Shown: positions 10,801 to 18,456 of the stretch, piece after piece
Layout: each line of letters starts with the position of its first letter
How positions within the stretch are numbered: the stretch's first letter is position 1
Assembly: GCA_963790585.1 (NCBI GenBank)
Contig: CAWBOY010000004.1
Location: 930,001 to 994,000 of the forward strand
Length of the DNA: 64,000 nt
Source: CAWBOY01 sp963790585
Lineage (GTDB): Bacteria > Planctomycetota > Planctomycetia > Gemmatales > Gemmataceae
Direction of reading: 5' to 3'
The notes under the pieces: model-generated
What the model was told of the DNA's origin: nothing
The model's database searches: none
What the model saw: only the letters and a program-made list of their open reading frames with translations
Translations under genes and position numbers: made by a program

Positions 10801-10873
10801 GCCCGCTGATCGCGGCGCTCAGCCAAAGTGTGAGGTAGCCTGACAGGACGGAACGGGACGCGCAGCGACGCAT
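7837..10873 (-). pseudogene. Secreted rhamnogalacturonan lyase (PL4-type) with FN3 tail, three frameshifts
   Basis: Start ATG at 10871-10873, preceded by GGGGA; a signal peptide follows (SVLSGYLTLWLSAAISGP). The first 430 residues match a PL4-type rhamnogalacturonan lyase: NGTVTMANGIVSIVIVKK at the start, then AYEYSLATDPATNK and GYYDFQKWLRPYQFFARTD. Next come a carboxypeptidase-like domain (QGNFTIPNVLPSANYT), a jelly-roll CBM-like domain, and three fibronectin type III repeats (YSILRSTTPEGG, YHYVVQSVN, YYYRITAVNAGG). Single-base shifts break the frame at about 9631, 8863 and 8400; repairing each restores family-like sequence with no other stops. It would cleave pectic rhamnogalacturonan outside the cytoplasm. 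The divergent SGNH hydrolase next door could remove acetyl groups from the same polymer. Confidence 0.8.
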
Positions 10874-11002
10874 GTTTGTTCCCCGGCAAATGAACATAGC
10901 TTGAAGTCGACGCAATTGCAACGAAGCCTATGATATAAACGGACGGATCACACCGTTCCGCCTTCCACCCGTCGCGTACTTCCAGAACTAGGATCCAACG
11001 CC

Positions 11003-11722
11003 ATGATCTACCGCCTTCTGTTCCTCCTCGGGTGCCTGTCGTTGTTACCATTCGCCGCGGCCGAACCCGAAACGCCGCCGGCCGTGTTCGTCCCCAAGAC
11101 ACGCATCCTGTTCCAGGGCGATTCGATCACTGACATGGCCCGGGGCCGCAGTACCGACCCGAACCACATCCTCGGGCATAGCTACGTTTTCCTTCTCGCC
11201 GCCAAGTACGGCGCGGCCTTCCCCGAACTCGAGATCGACTTCGTCAACCGCGGCGTCGGGGGCAACACCGTACTCGACCTGGAAAAACGCTGGCAAAAGG
11301 ACACCCTCGATTTGAAGCCCGACGTGCTGAGCATCCTCATCGGCGTGAACGACAATAAGGCGGTACCGATCGACCAGTACGAAAAAACCTACGACAAGCT
11401 GATCGCCGACGCCAAGGCCGCGAACCCGAAATTGAAGTTAGTGCTGGGCGAGCCATTCGGACTGCCGGTCGGCCCCCGCAAAGAATCGTGGGAGGCGTGG
11501 AATGACGGCCTGACGAAACGGCGCGAGGTCGTGGCGAAGCTGGCGAAGAACCACGGCGCGGCACTGGTGAAATACCAACGAGCCTTCGACGAGGCGACCA
11601 AACGCGCGCCCGCCGAATACTGGATATGGGACGGCGTTCACCCTACCTACCGCGGTCACCAGATCATGGCCGACGAGTGGGTGCGGACGGTTCGGGAATT
11701 CTGGCCGACACCCAATAAATAA
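11003..11722 (+). CDS. Secreted SGNH/GDSL hydrolase, probable carbohydrate esterase
   Basis: 239 residues with a clear signal peptide (MIYRLLFLLGCLSLLPFAAA). Block I is ILFQGDSITD with catalytic Ser41; block II has GVGGNTVLDL, block III IGVNDN, and block V is DGVHPTYRGH, supplying the Asp-His pair. This is the complete catalytic set of SGNH esterases of the rhamnogalacturonan acetylesterase type. It is divergently transcribed from the rhamnogalacturonan lyase with about 130 bp between the starts, so the two may share control and act on the same acetylated pectin. Substrate is inferred from the neighbour, not shown by the sequence. Confidence 0.9.
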   Translation: MIYRLLFLLGCLSLLPFAAAEPETPPAVFVPKTRILFQGDSITDMARGRSTDPNHILGHSYVFLLAAKYGAAFPELEIDFVNRGVGGNTVLDLEKRWQKDTLDLKPDVLSILIGVNDNKAVPIDQYEKTYDKLIADAKAANPKLKLVLGEPFGLPVGPRKESWEAWNDGLTKRREVVAKLAKNHGAALVKYQRAFDEATKRAPAEYWIWDGVHPTYRGHQIMADEWVRTVREFWPTPNK

Positions 11723-11779
11723 CTCGGGGCAACAGGTGCTACTCGCGTCCTTTTGCCAGGAAATCGAGTTTCGAATCGG

Positions 11780-11836
11780 TCGCTGATGACGCTCCACTTT
11801 CAACAGTTCGACGATGTCTCTCTCCTGGCCGCGTAA
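11780..11836 (+). pseudogene. 3' end of an IS630-type transposase
   Basis: Encodes LMTLHFQQFDDVSLLAA and a stop, nearly the same as the end of the remnant at 7392-7836. The sequence after the stop (AAGTATAG) is the site where the IS66-type element inserted. Confidence 0.7.
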
Positions 11837-11843
11837 AGTATAG

Positions 11844-13364
11844 GTATCCGTTCACAGCCCGAACTTGCCTGCCAGCTGTAGACTTTCTATGCCAGCTGCA
11901 TGGAAAACGAGCCGCCAATTCCGAAAGAGTTATGGGACCAGATCCCACCCGTCGCTCAAGCGGCATTGCTTATTGTTATTCAGCAATACGAGCGACGCAT
12001 CGCTCAGTTGGAACAGCGGGTACGTGAACTCGAACAGCGTCTCGGGCAGAACTCCACGAATTCCTCAAAGCCACCGTCCAGCGACGCGCCCGCGGTCAAG
12101 CGTCCGCCGCCCAAGCCGCTTTCGGGACGGCCACGCGGCGGTCAACCCGGTCATCTTTTGCACCCTCGGCCTCTGCTGCCGCCCGATCAAACTCTGACGC
12201 TCAAGCCGAAAGAGTGCCGACGCTGCGGCCGTGCATTTGCCGGCACCGACTCCATGCCGCTGCGTCATCAAGTGATCGAGATGCCCTTGCCCAAACCCGA
12301 TGTCACCGAATACCAACTTCATCGCCTGGCCTGCCGCTGTTGCGGCGTCACCACCTGTGCCGAGTTGCCTCCAGGTGTACCCAGGGGCTGTAGCGGACCG
12401 CGTTTGCAAGCAGTCGTCGCCTTGCTCACCGGTGCCTACCGCATTAGCAAGCGGCAAGTCGAGACGTTGATGCACGACCTGTTCGGCATCCCCTTGTCTG
12501 CTGGTGAGGTATGTGCTTTGGAGCAGCAGACCTCGGAAGTTTTGGCCCCGGTGGTCGAGGAACTGCGTGCTTATTGCCATACGCAACCAGCCAATGTCGA
12601 CGAAACCGGCTGGCGGCAAGAAAAGCGACGGGCCTGGCTGTGGGTGGCCGTGACGGCGTTGGCAACTGTTTTTCACATCGCTCGTTCGCGGGGCCGCTCG
12701 GCGTTCCAGGAATTATTGGGTGCCGTCTACGAGCAGGTTTTGACCACCGATCGTTGGAGCGCCTATAACGGTCAGCCGTTGCGTTGCCGGCAAATCTGCT
12801 GGGCTCATTTGGAACGCGATTTTCAAGCGATGGTGGATCGCGGCAACGCTGGCTCGAAAATCGGCGAAGAACTGCTGTGTTGTTCTCAGGACTTATTTGT
12901 GTGGTTGCAACGCGTCCGCGATGGCACATTGAGTCGCGGCACATATCGATCCAAAATGAGGATAGTCCGCTCCATGACCCGCTCCGCCCTGGAGGCGGGT
13001 TCGGTGTGCGCCTGCGCCAAGACGGCGGCGACCTGCAAGCAATTGCTCAAGGTGGAGGCGGCTTTGTGGACGTTTGTGCGCATCGATGGCCTGGAGCCGA
13101 CCAACAACGCTGCCGAGCGTGCTCTCCGCCACGCGGTGCAGTGGCGTAAGACCAGTTATGGAACGGATAGCGTTGTGGGAAGTCAATTCGTGGCGCGAAT
13201 CTTGAGTGTGGTGGCGACCTGTCGCCAGCAACAGCGCCACGTTCTCAATTACTTGACTCAATGTTGTGCCAATGCCTTGCATGGTTTCGCGCCTACTTCA
13301 CTTATGCCAAAAACCTGTGGAACCGCGTGAATTCCGCCAGCAAAATCGGGTCGTGAACGGATAC
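11844..13364 (+). mobile_element. Intact IS66-family insertion sequence
   Basis: The left end GTATCCGTTCACAGCCCGAA and the right end, read in reverse, GTATCCGTTCACGACCCGAT are imperfect inverted repeats. The element is flanked by identical 8-bp direct repeats AAGTATAG (11836-11843 and 13365-13372), the duplication length known for IS66. Total length 1,521 bp. It sits in the end of the older IS630 remnant, so it is a nested and later insertion. Confidence 0.93.
11900..13330 (+). CDS. tnpC: IS66-family transposase
   Basis: 476 residues, intact. The N-terminus has a leucine-rich coiled region (RRIAQLEQRVRELEQRL) followed by the typical NSTNSSKPPSSDAP linker. A zinc-binding stretch follows (CRRCG, then CRCCG). 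The DDE catalytic set is visible: D in NVDETGWR, D in TTDRWSAYN, and E in NNAAERALRH. It is the only gene between the inverted repeats, as in IS66 members that lack the two small accessory genes. It catalyses cut-and-paste or copy transposition of the element. Probably active, since the ends, target duplication and frame are all intact. Confidence 0.95.
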   Translation: MENEPPIPKELWDQIPPVAQAALLIVIQQYERRIAQLEQRVRELEQRLGQNSTNSSKPPSSDAPAVKRPPPKPLSGRPRGGQPGHLLHPRPLLPPDQTLTLKPKECRRCGRAFAGTDSMPLRHQVIEMPLPKPDVTEYQLHRLACRCCGVTTCAELPPGVPRGCSGPRLQAVVALLTGAYRISKRQVETLMHDLFGIPLSAGEVCALEQQTSEVLAPVVEELRAYCHTQPANVDETGWRQEKRRAWLWVAVTALATVFHIARSRGRSAFQELLGAVYEQVLTTDRWSAYNGQPLRCRQICWAHLERDFQAMVDRGNAGSKIGEELLCCSQDLFVWLQRVRDGTLSRGTYRSKMRIVRSMTRSALEAGSVCACAKTAATCKQLLKVEAALWTFVRIDGLEPTNNAAERALRHAVQWRKTSYGTDSVVGSQFVARILSVVATCRQQQRHVLNYLTQCCANALHGFAPTSLMPKTCGTA

Positions 13365-13523
13365 AAGTATAGTTAGTAGGTAGTTCGTCATTTCCCGCGC
13401 AAACCGTGTTTATTAGATATAGCGGACCATCGCGTCGACGATGGACTACCGTCAACCTGCCAGACAGCCGGCCCGTCGCACTGCGGAGGTCGCTGTGAGC
13501 GTCTCTCTTTGGAGATGTCTCCT

Positions 13524-13706
13524 ATGCGATCTGATGGCCACGACTCCCTTCCATCCGTCGAAGAACGCACCCGCGAGCTGGCTCGATTACTGGCCACGGG
13601 CCTGTTGTGCCTTCGCGATCGTCGGTTCCTTCACGTCACCGGCGGCGATTCACCGCCCCAACAGTCTGCCAAAAACCCTCCCGAAATCCTCTCTGAATTG
13701 CCTTGA
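13524..13706 (+). CDS. Small hypothetical protein upstream of the recombinase module
   Basis: About 60 residues (RSDGHDSLPSVEERTRELAR, then LLATGLLCLRDR). ATG at 13524 is preceded at a proper distance by GGAG; another in-frame ATG lies at 13515. Similar short proteins with a RxRELAxLLAxGLLRLR pattern are, from memory, frequent next to recombinase genes in Planctomycetota. It ends inside the left boundary of the repeated module (from 13696). The corresponding gene is missing in front of the second module at 62.7 kb. Function unknown. Confidence 0.5.
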   Translation: MRSDGHDSLPSVEERTRELARLLATGLLCLRDRRFLHVTGGDSPPQQSAKNPPEILSELP

Positions 13707-15000
13707 GGTTCCTCGCGATTCGAGGCTCAGTGTCACCAGGGTTAACGAACCGGAGACATCCGAGAACGGAGAAGAAATGACCGAATCCATCAGCCAGCAG
13801 GTCGCGAAACTGCAGCGCCTGCCGGCCAAGCAACTTCGGGTGCGCTATGCCGAGGTCTTCGGCGAAGAGGCCAGGACTTGGAACCGCACCTGGCTATTCC
13901 GCAGGCTGGCGTGGCGATTGCAGAGCCTCGCGGAAGGCGGCCTATCGGAACGCGCCCAACGGCGGGCCGAGGAGTTGGCCAACGACGCCGACCTTCGATT
14001 GAGCCCGCCACCCACGCCAACGTCGGCGACGGGACCGGCGTTCATGGTGATCCGCCCGGTGCCTGATCACGATGAGCGTCTACCGCCACCTGGAACGATC
14101 CTGACGCGGCATTACAAGGGAGTTACCGTGCATGTGCAGGTCCTCGAGAAGGGCTTCGCTTACGAAGGCCAGTTGTACAAATCGCTGAGCGCCGTGGCCA
14201 AGGCGGTCACGGGCAGCCACTGCAATGGCTTTCTCTTCTTCAAGTGCAACATCAAGAAAGGCAAAGCATGAACCGCAAGCCAACCACCGCGACTCAATCA
14301 CGCCCCACCGTCCGCTGTGCTATCTACACCCGCAAATCGACCGAGGCGGGCCTCGAGCAGGAGTTCAACTCCCTTGATGCCCAGCGCGAAGCCGCGGAGG
14401 CCTTCATCAAAAGCCAGGCCCACGAAGGCTGGACCTGCCTTCCCAAGGCCTACGACGACGGCGGCTTCACCGGTGGCAACCTGGACCGCCCTGCCCTACA
14501 GCGACTGATCGCTGACATCGAAGCCGGTCTCGTGGACTGCGTCGTGGTCTACAAGGTGGACCGCCTGAGCCGGTCGCTCCTCGACTTCGCCCGCCTCATG
14601 GAGCGGTTCGACAAGCACAAAGTTGCCTTCGTCTCGGTCACGCAACAGTTCAACACCGCCTCTTCAATGGGGCGGCTGATCCTGAATGTGCTGCTCAGTT
14701 TCGCCCAATTCGAACGCGAGATCATCAGCGAACGAACCCGCGACAAGGTCGCGGCCACTCGTCGCAAAGGCAAATGGTCAGGCGGAGCTCCCATTTTGGG
14801 TTACGACATCGACGCACATGGCACACGGCTCATCGTCAATGAGGACGAAGCCCTCCAGGTTCGGGCAATCTTCCAGCTCTACCTTGACCATGGCGCGTTG
14901 CTTCCCGTCATCCGCGAGCTGGAACGCCGTGGCTGGATAAACAAGCGTTGGCAGACACGCGCGGGCCATGACAGCGGTGGCAGCCCGATCAGCAAGACCG
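13696..15000 (+). repeat. Direct repeat: recombinase module copy 1
   Basis: From GAATTGCCTTGAGGTTCCTC (13696) the sequence is homologous to 62686-64000. The homology extends through the DUF2924 and recombinase genes. The left boundary is sharp: the sequences before 13696 and 62686 are unrelated. Confidence 0.8.
13777..14271 (+). CDS. DUF2924 protein, recombinase partner (copy 1)
   Basis: 164 residues from ATG 13777, chosen because the second copy (62769) starts at the same place in the alignment; the upstream extension to 13441 is unsupported. The central part (YAEVFGEEARTWNRTWLFRR, LAWRLQSLAEGGLSERA) and the end (LYKSLSAVAKAVTGSHCNGF, LFFKCNIKKGKA) are typical of DUF2924. Proteins of this family are found directly before large serine recombinases and may help them bind DNA; that role is inferred. 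The stop overlaps the recombinase start in ATGA, so the two are translationally coupled. Confidence 0.9.
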   Translation: MTESISQQVAKLQRLPAKQLRVRYAEVFGEEARTWNRTWLFRRLAWRLQSLAEGGLSERAQRRAEELANDADLRLSPPPTPTSATGPAFMVIRPVPDHDERLPPPGTILTRHYKGVTVHVQVLEKGFAYEGQLYKSLSAVAKAVTGSHCNGFLFFKCNIKKGKA

Positions 15001-15575
15001 CGTTGCATCGGCTGTTATCCAACGTCGTCTACATCGGCAAGGTGCGTTACAAGAACGAGACCCACGATGGCGAGCATCCGGCACTCATCGATGCCGAAAC
15101 ATGGCGAAAGGTGCAATCGCTCCTACTGCGGAACGGTCGCAGTGGAGGCGGTCCTGGTCGGAACACTCAGGGCTTCCTGCTGAAGGGACTGCTGCACTGT
15201 GCCGCCTGCGGTTGCAGCATGACGCCGAGCCACACCCGCCGTGGGAACCGCCGCTATCGCTACTACGTTTGCACCAATGCGCAGAAACGGGGCTGGGACC
15301 AGTGTCCGTCGAAGTCGATCCCTGCGGGTGAGATCGAGAAGTATGTGGTGCAAGAGATTGAATGCGTCCGGCGAGGCAACGACCTGGATGCAGAAAGCCT
15401 TGGTGTAGATCCCACCTGGCAAACGCTGGCGCCGCACGAGCAGGCCCGCATGATCGGCCAACTTCTGCAGGCCGTCTACTACCACGGCGGCACCGGTAAG
15501 CTGTCTGTTCAATTCCTTCCCACCGCTTCGGCATCGCTAACCGACGAACTCGTCCTTTCCGAGGAGACACCATGA
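14268..15575 (+). CDS. Large serine recombinase (copy 1)
   Basis: 435 residues. Resolvase domain about 15-165 with the catalytic serine in YTRKS (Ser24), then VDRLSRSLLDF and the regulatory stretch FAQFEREIISERTRDK. The recombinase domain follows (WSGGAPILGYDI to HRLLSNVVYIG), then a zinc ribbon (CAACGCSMTP with CTNAQKRGWDQC). The coiled-coil region after it is short. It overlaps DUF2924 upstream and the HTH gene downstream by four bases each, giving a three-gene module. It would catalyse site-specific insertion or excision, probably of the element that carries it. Copy 2 at 63254 is nearly identical over the visible 249 codons. Confidence 0.95.
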   Translation: MNRKPTTATQSRPTVRCAIYTRKSTEAGLEQEFNSLDAQREAAEAFIKSQAHEGWTCLPKAYDDGGFTGGNLDRPALQRLIADIEAGLVDCVVVYKVDRLSRSLLDFARLMERFDKHKVAFVSVTQQFNTASSMGRLILNVLLSFAQFEREIISERTRDKVAATRRKGKWSGGAPILGYDIDAHGTRLIVNEDEALQVRAIFQLYLDHGALLPVIRELERRGWINKRWQTRAGHDSGGSPISKTALHRLLSNVVYIGKVRYKNETHDGEHPALIDAETWRKVQSLLLRNGRSGGGPGRNTQGFLLKGLLHCAACGCSMTPSHTRRGNRRYRYYVCTNAQKRGWDQCPSKSIPAGEIEKYVVQEIECVRRGNDLDAESLGVDPTWQTLAPHEQARMIGQLLQAVYYHGGTGKLSVQFLPTASASLTDELVLSEETP

Positions 15576-15970
15576 TCCCCACCTCTCGCACTATCGAACG
15601 GCAAATCCGCTTTGGCGATCGCGGCGCAGGCGTCGAAACAGGATCCACTCCGGAACGCATCGAAGTTCCAAAAGGCCGCATACCCCACGTCGCCAAGCTC
15701 ATGGCTCTGGCCATCCGTCTGGACGATTTGGTACGCTCGGGCACGGTCACTACCTTTGCCGAGCTCGCCCGCCTGGGTCAGGTAAGCCGGGCACGGATCA
15801 CGCAGATCTTGAATCTGGTGAACCTGGCGCCCGACATTCAGGAGGCGATCCTGTTCCTGCCAAGGACAGAGCGCGGGCGTGCGGGGGTTATCTTGCGCGA
15901 TCTGCAACCGATTGCGGCTGAGGTGGATTGGGGCAAGCAGCGGCGGATGTGGGCCCGATTGGCCTCCTGA
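15572..15970 (+). CDS. HTH protein of the recombinase module
   Basis: 132 residues, start ATG overlapping the recombinase stop (ATGA). It contains a helix-turn-helix (TFAELARLGQVSRARITQIL, then NLVNLAPDIQEAILFLP) and a basic tail. It probably binds DNA at the element ends or its promoter. Fragments of two further copies lie downstream (16483-16620 and 18054-18154), so the 3' end of this module has been duplicated. Confidence 0.85.
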   Translation: MIPTSRTIERQIRFGDRGAGVETGSTPERIEVPKGRIPHVAKLMALAIRLDDLVRSGTVTTFAELARLGQVSRARITQILNLVNLAPDIQEAILFLPRTERGRAGVILRDLQPIAAEVDWGKQRRMWARLAS

Positions 15971-16482
15971 GGCGTGTCATTTTCGCATCGAAATGGCGCG
16001 GTTTTAGACCGGATTTGACCCGGTTTCGGTGGTTTTGTGACACTTTGCCGCCGAAATGTCACATCCGGGGCTATCTTTCTCATAATTAGGCCGGTACGTT
16101 CTTCGCTCCTACCTTTGGCAGCGAGCAGCCTGCTGAGCGTGAGCGCTCCGAGCCTCCACTCCCAATATTCGCAGGCGTACGACAAGGGCGTATTCGCCGT
16201 ATTTCATGGGGTTTTGCGCGCTAGGCGGCTTCTCCAGGAGTAGCCGTGGTGGGCTAATCGTACTTCAGAAATGGACCAGGATCAGTGCTCTCAACGACCC
16301 GAATCCCGGGCCCCGATCCGACCGGGCAAACGGCGTTTTGTCACAAAATGTCACACCCGTGTCACAAATACCCGACTTTCTTCTCATAATTAGGGCCCCG
16401 GAAGTGCCACGTACGTCCCCTCCTCCCCTCCAATCGACCGCGAAGACTACCAGTGAACAAAAAATCCCAGCGCTTTGCTCAG
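15971..16482. repeat. Tail repeats of the recombinase module
   Basis: No gene is supported here. The interval contains two copies of TTCTCATAATTA (16077-16088 and 16381-16392), found again as TTCTCATAATTG at 18203-18214 and 20314-20325, and GGCGTTTTGTCAC at 16332-16344, found again at 18330-18342. A stretch rich in GGCAGC and CTGAG after the first TTCTCATAATT is also repeated after 18214. The conserved motif about 110 bp after the HTH gene may mark the right end of the module. Confidence 0.6.
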
Positions 16483-16620
16483 GCACGATCACCACCTTCG
16501 CCGATCTCGCACGGCTGGGTCAGGTGAGCCGAGCTCGGATCACGCAGATCCTGAATTTGGTGAACCTGGCGCCCGACATTCAGGAGGCGATCTTGTTCTT
16601 GCCACGGACGGAACGGGGGC
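16483..16620 (+). pseudogene. 5' fragment of a second HTH gene copy
   Basis: Encodes TITTFADLARLGQVSRARIT and continues to LFLPRTERG, matching residues 57-108 of the HTH protein at 15572. It stops being homologous exactly at GGGGGC (16615-16620). The missing part resumes in frame at GGGGGC 18054-18059. The N-terminal third is absent. Confidence 0.8.
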
Positions 16621-16799
16621 CATCCGTCCCCTTTAGACACACTCCCGCCCTTCTCCTCGACTGGGCCCCCCATTTGGCATTTTTTCCAGATTTTCCTGAC
16701 AGATCTGCCCGGGAGCCGCCGTAGTCTTATGCGGAAGGACGACCGCTCCTTCCTCTCGGCCTCTTCCGCGAACAGCTGCCTTGCAGCAAGGATTCTCCC

Positions 16800-17702
16800 A
16801 TGAAGCGCTTACTGTCGAATCTGCTGGCCTGGTGCAAGTCTTCCCCCCGAACCACCACCCCGTCCCGTAAGCGTTTCGTTTCCCTCGGGGTCGAGTTTCT
16901 CGAAGACCGTGCGCTCATGTCGGCCGGGCCGCTGGCGGGTAACGCCTACCTGTACATCAACACGGCCCACTCCCAGACTGCGTGTTTCGAGAAGGGCACG
17001 ACCCCCACGACAAGGGCGGATGGCAGCGTAATTTCTGGGACACTGGCGTATGACTCCGACCTGTACGTAAACTCGGCCCTGAGCCTCCGAAATTGGTGTC
17101 AGGCCGGCGACCTGGCCTGGTTCAATCCTGACGGCAGTGCTGCTGGTGCAACGCTGGCGGTCGAGACCTACGAATCCATCAACACCACCCACACCCTGGC
17201 TATGTGGTGCGAAGCACAGACGCTCGTCGGCTTCAATTCTGACGGCAGCGTCTGGCATGGGACGCCGGTGGTGAACACCTACGAGTACATCAACACCGCC
17301 CACACCCTGGGCGCGTGGTTCCAGGCCGGCCAGGGCATCAATTTCTATTCAACAGGCAATGTCTACTCAGGGGTCCTGGCGAACAACGCCTACGAGTATG
17401 TCAACACGGCCCACACCCTGACTGCAGGGTTCCAGGCGGGCGGCAACGTCATCTTCAACACGGACGGCAGTGTCCATTCTGGGTTCCTGGCGAACAACGC
17501 CTACGAGTACATTAACACGGCCCACTCCTTAACTACAGAGTTCCGAGCCTGCGACGTCATCGAATTCAATACCGACGGCAGTGTCAATTCCGGGACACTG
17601 GCGAATACCGTCTATGAATACACAAACACGGCCCACACTCAGACCGGGTTGTTCGGTGCCGGCACGCCTGTCGCTTTTCGGTCCGACGGCAGCGTCTTGT
17701 AA
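16800..17702 (+). CDS. Exported protein with seven 37-residue repeats
   Basis: 300 residues, start ATG 16800. The N-terminus has a basic stretch and the planctomycete sorting-like motif VEFLEDRALMSAG, as in cell-surface proteins of this phylum. The rest is seven tandem units of 37 residues (the last cut to 32): a Y-E-Y-I-N-T-A-H-T-L core, then a F-x-A-G turn, F-N-T-D-G-S-V and S-G-x-L-A. The G-x-x-F-x-x-D-G-x-V pattern is somewhat like MORN repeats, but the spacing differs. It lies on a 1.4-kb block inserted in a broken HTH gene. Function unknown; probably a repetitive surface protein. Confidence 0.75.
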   Translation: MKRLLSNLLAWCKSSPRTTTPSRKRFVSLGVEFLEDRALMSAGPLAGNAYLYINTAHSQTACFEKGTTPTTRADGSVISGTLAYDSDLYVNSALSLRNWCQAGDLAWFNPDGSAAGATLAVETYESINTTHTLAMWCEAQTLVGFNSDGSVWHGTPVVNTYEYINTAHTLGAWFQAGQGINFYSTGNVYSGVLANNAYEYVNTAHTLTAGFQAGGNVIFNTDGSVHSGFLANNAYEYINTAHSLTTEFRACDVIEFNTDGSVNSGTLANTVYEYTNTAHTQTGLFGAGTPVAFRSDGSVL

Positions 17703-17893
17703 TGCCACGGAATCTTCCGGGCCATCTTCGTCTATTTCGACATACGGAACGTCTGGGTCAGCAATGCAATACAGATGGGAGAGTGAGCGGATGGCCGGGA
17801 CACGCGGTTTGTTGACACCGTCCAGTACGTAAGGGCGATGGGCTCGGGCCACGTCGCAAGCGCAGGGGGAATCTTGCCACCGTCGCGAACCAA
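17703..17893. other. Short gene-free interval
   Basis: Nothing recognised between the repeat protein and the minus-strand remnant. Confidence 0.4.
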
Positions 17894-18043
17894 TCATCCC
17901 GGCATTTCGCGATAGACGCGCTCGAATTCTGATGCGCGGCGACGGAAGGCTTGCAATTGGCGGGGATCGAATTGGCCGGGTGCGTTTTCGAGGGTCATCT
18001 CCAACGTTGCCGTATGGCTAACTCCGGGTCTCAAGGATCGGCG
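17894..18043 (-). pseudogene. C-terminal remnant of an unknown protein
   Basis: On the minus strand one frame reads SLRPGVSHTATLEMTLENAP, then GQFDPRQLQAFRRRASEFER, then VYREMPG and a stop at 17894-17896. The composition is protein-like and there is no start upstream; it is cut near the GGGGGC junction at 18054. It looks like the last 48 codons of a gene left on the inserted block. Family not recognised. Confidence 0.35.
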
Positions 18044-18053
18044 GGGAAGAAAA

Positions 18054-18154
18054 GGGGGCGTGCGGCCGTGATTCTCCGCGATCTACAGCCGATTGCGGCT
18101 GTCACAAAGTGGTCCAAACAACGCCAAATTTGGGCCACTTTTCGACGGTTTTAG
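18054..18154 (+). pseudogene. 3' fragment of the split HTH gene copy
   Basis: Encodes GRAAVILRDLQPIAAVTKWS and ends QIWATFRRF before a stop, matching the C-terminus of the HTH protein at 15572. Joined to the fragment ending at 16620 it restores the family sequence (RTERG then RAAVILRDL). Confidence 0.8.
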
Positions 18155-18456
18155 GCCGGTTGCGTGCCAAACGGGGTCAAAATGGCACTTTCGGGGTGAC
18201 GATTCTCATAATTGGCGGCTGGGCAGCGGCAGGCTGAGGAGAGCGGTCGGACAAGCAGAAATGGCGTATTTTGTAGGGAAATCATCGTCTGAGTGGCAGT
18301 CGTGGCCGTCATCCGGTCTGAGCCCAAAAGGCGTTTTGTCACGTTTTGGCACGTTTTGTCACCCTGGTATGTGGGTTTTATTCAAGAAATAACCCTTCCG
18401 ACCAGCCATCTGCCAGAATGAGATGAGCCCTCTCTCTTTTATCGGAGGCAGGTCTC
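18155..18456. repeat. Third copy of the module tail
   Basis: No gene. Contains TTCTCATAATTG (18203-18214) and GGCGTTTTGTCAC (18330-18342) in the same order as at 16077-16344. The final 60 bases hold the ribosome site GGAGG-like sequence of the IS110 transposase. Confidence 0.55.

Noticed and set aside
13441..13776. N-terminal extension of DUF2924 to 13441
   Set aside because: Not shared with copy 2, whose homology begins at 13696; the ATG at 13777 aligns with the start of copy 2.
17529..17897. Minus-strand frame of 122 codons
   Set aside because: Antisense to the end of the repeat protein; only the separate short frame at 17894-18043 looks protein-like.
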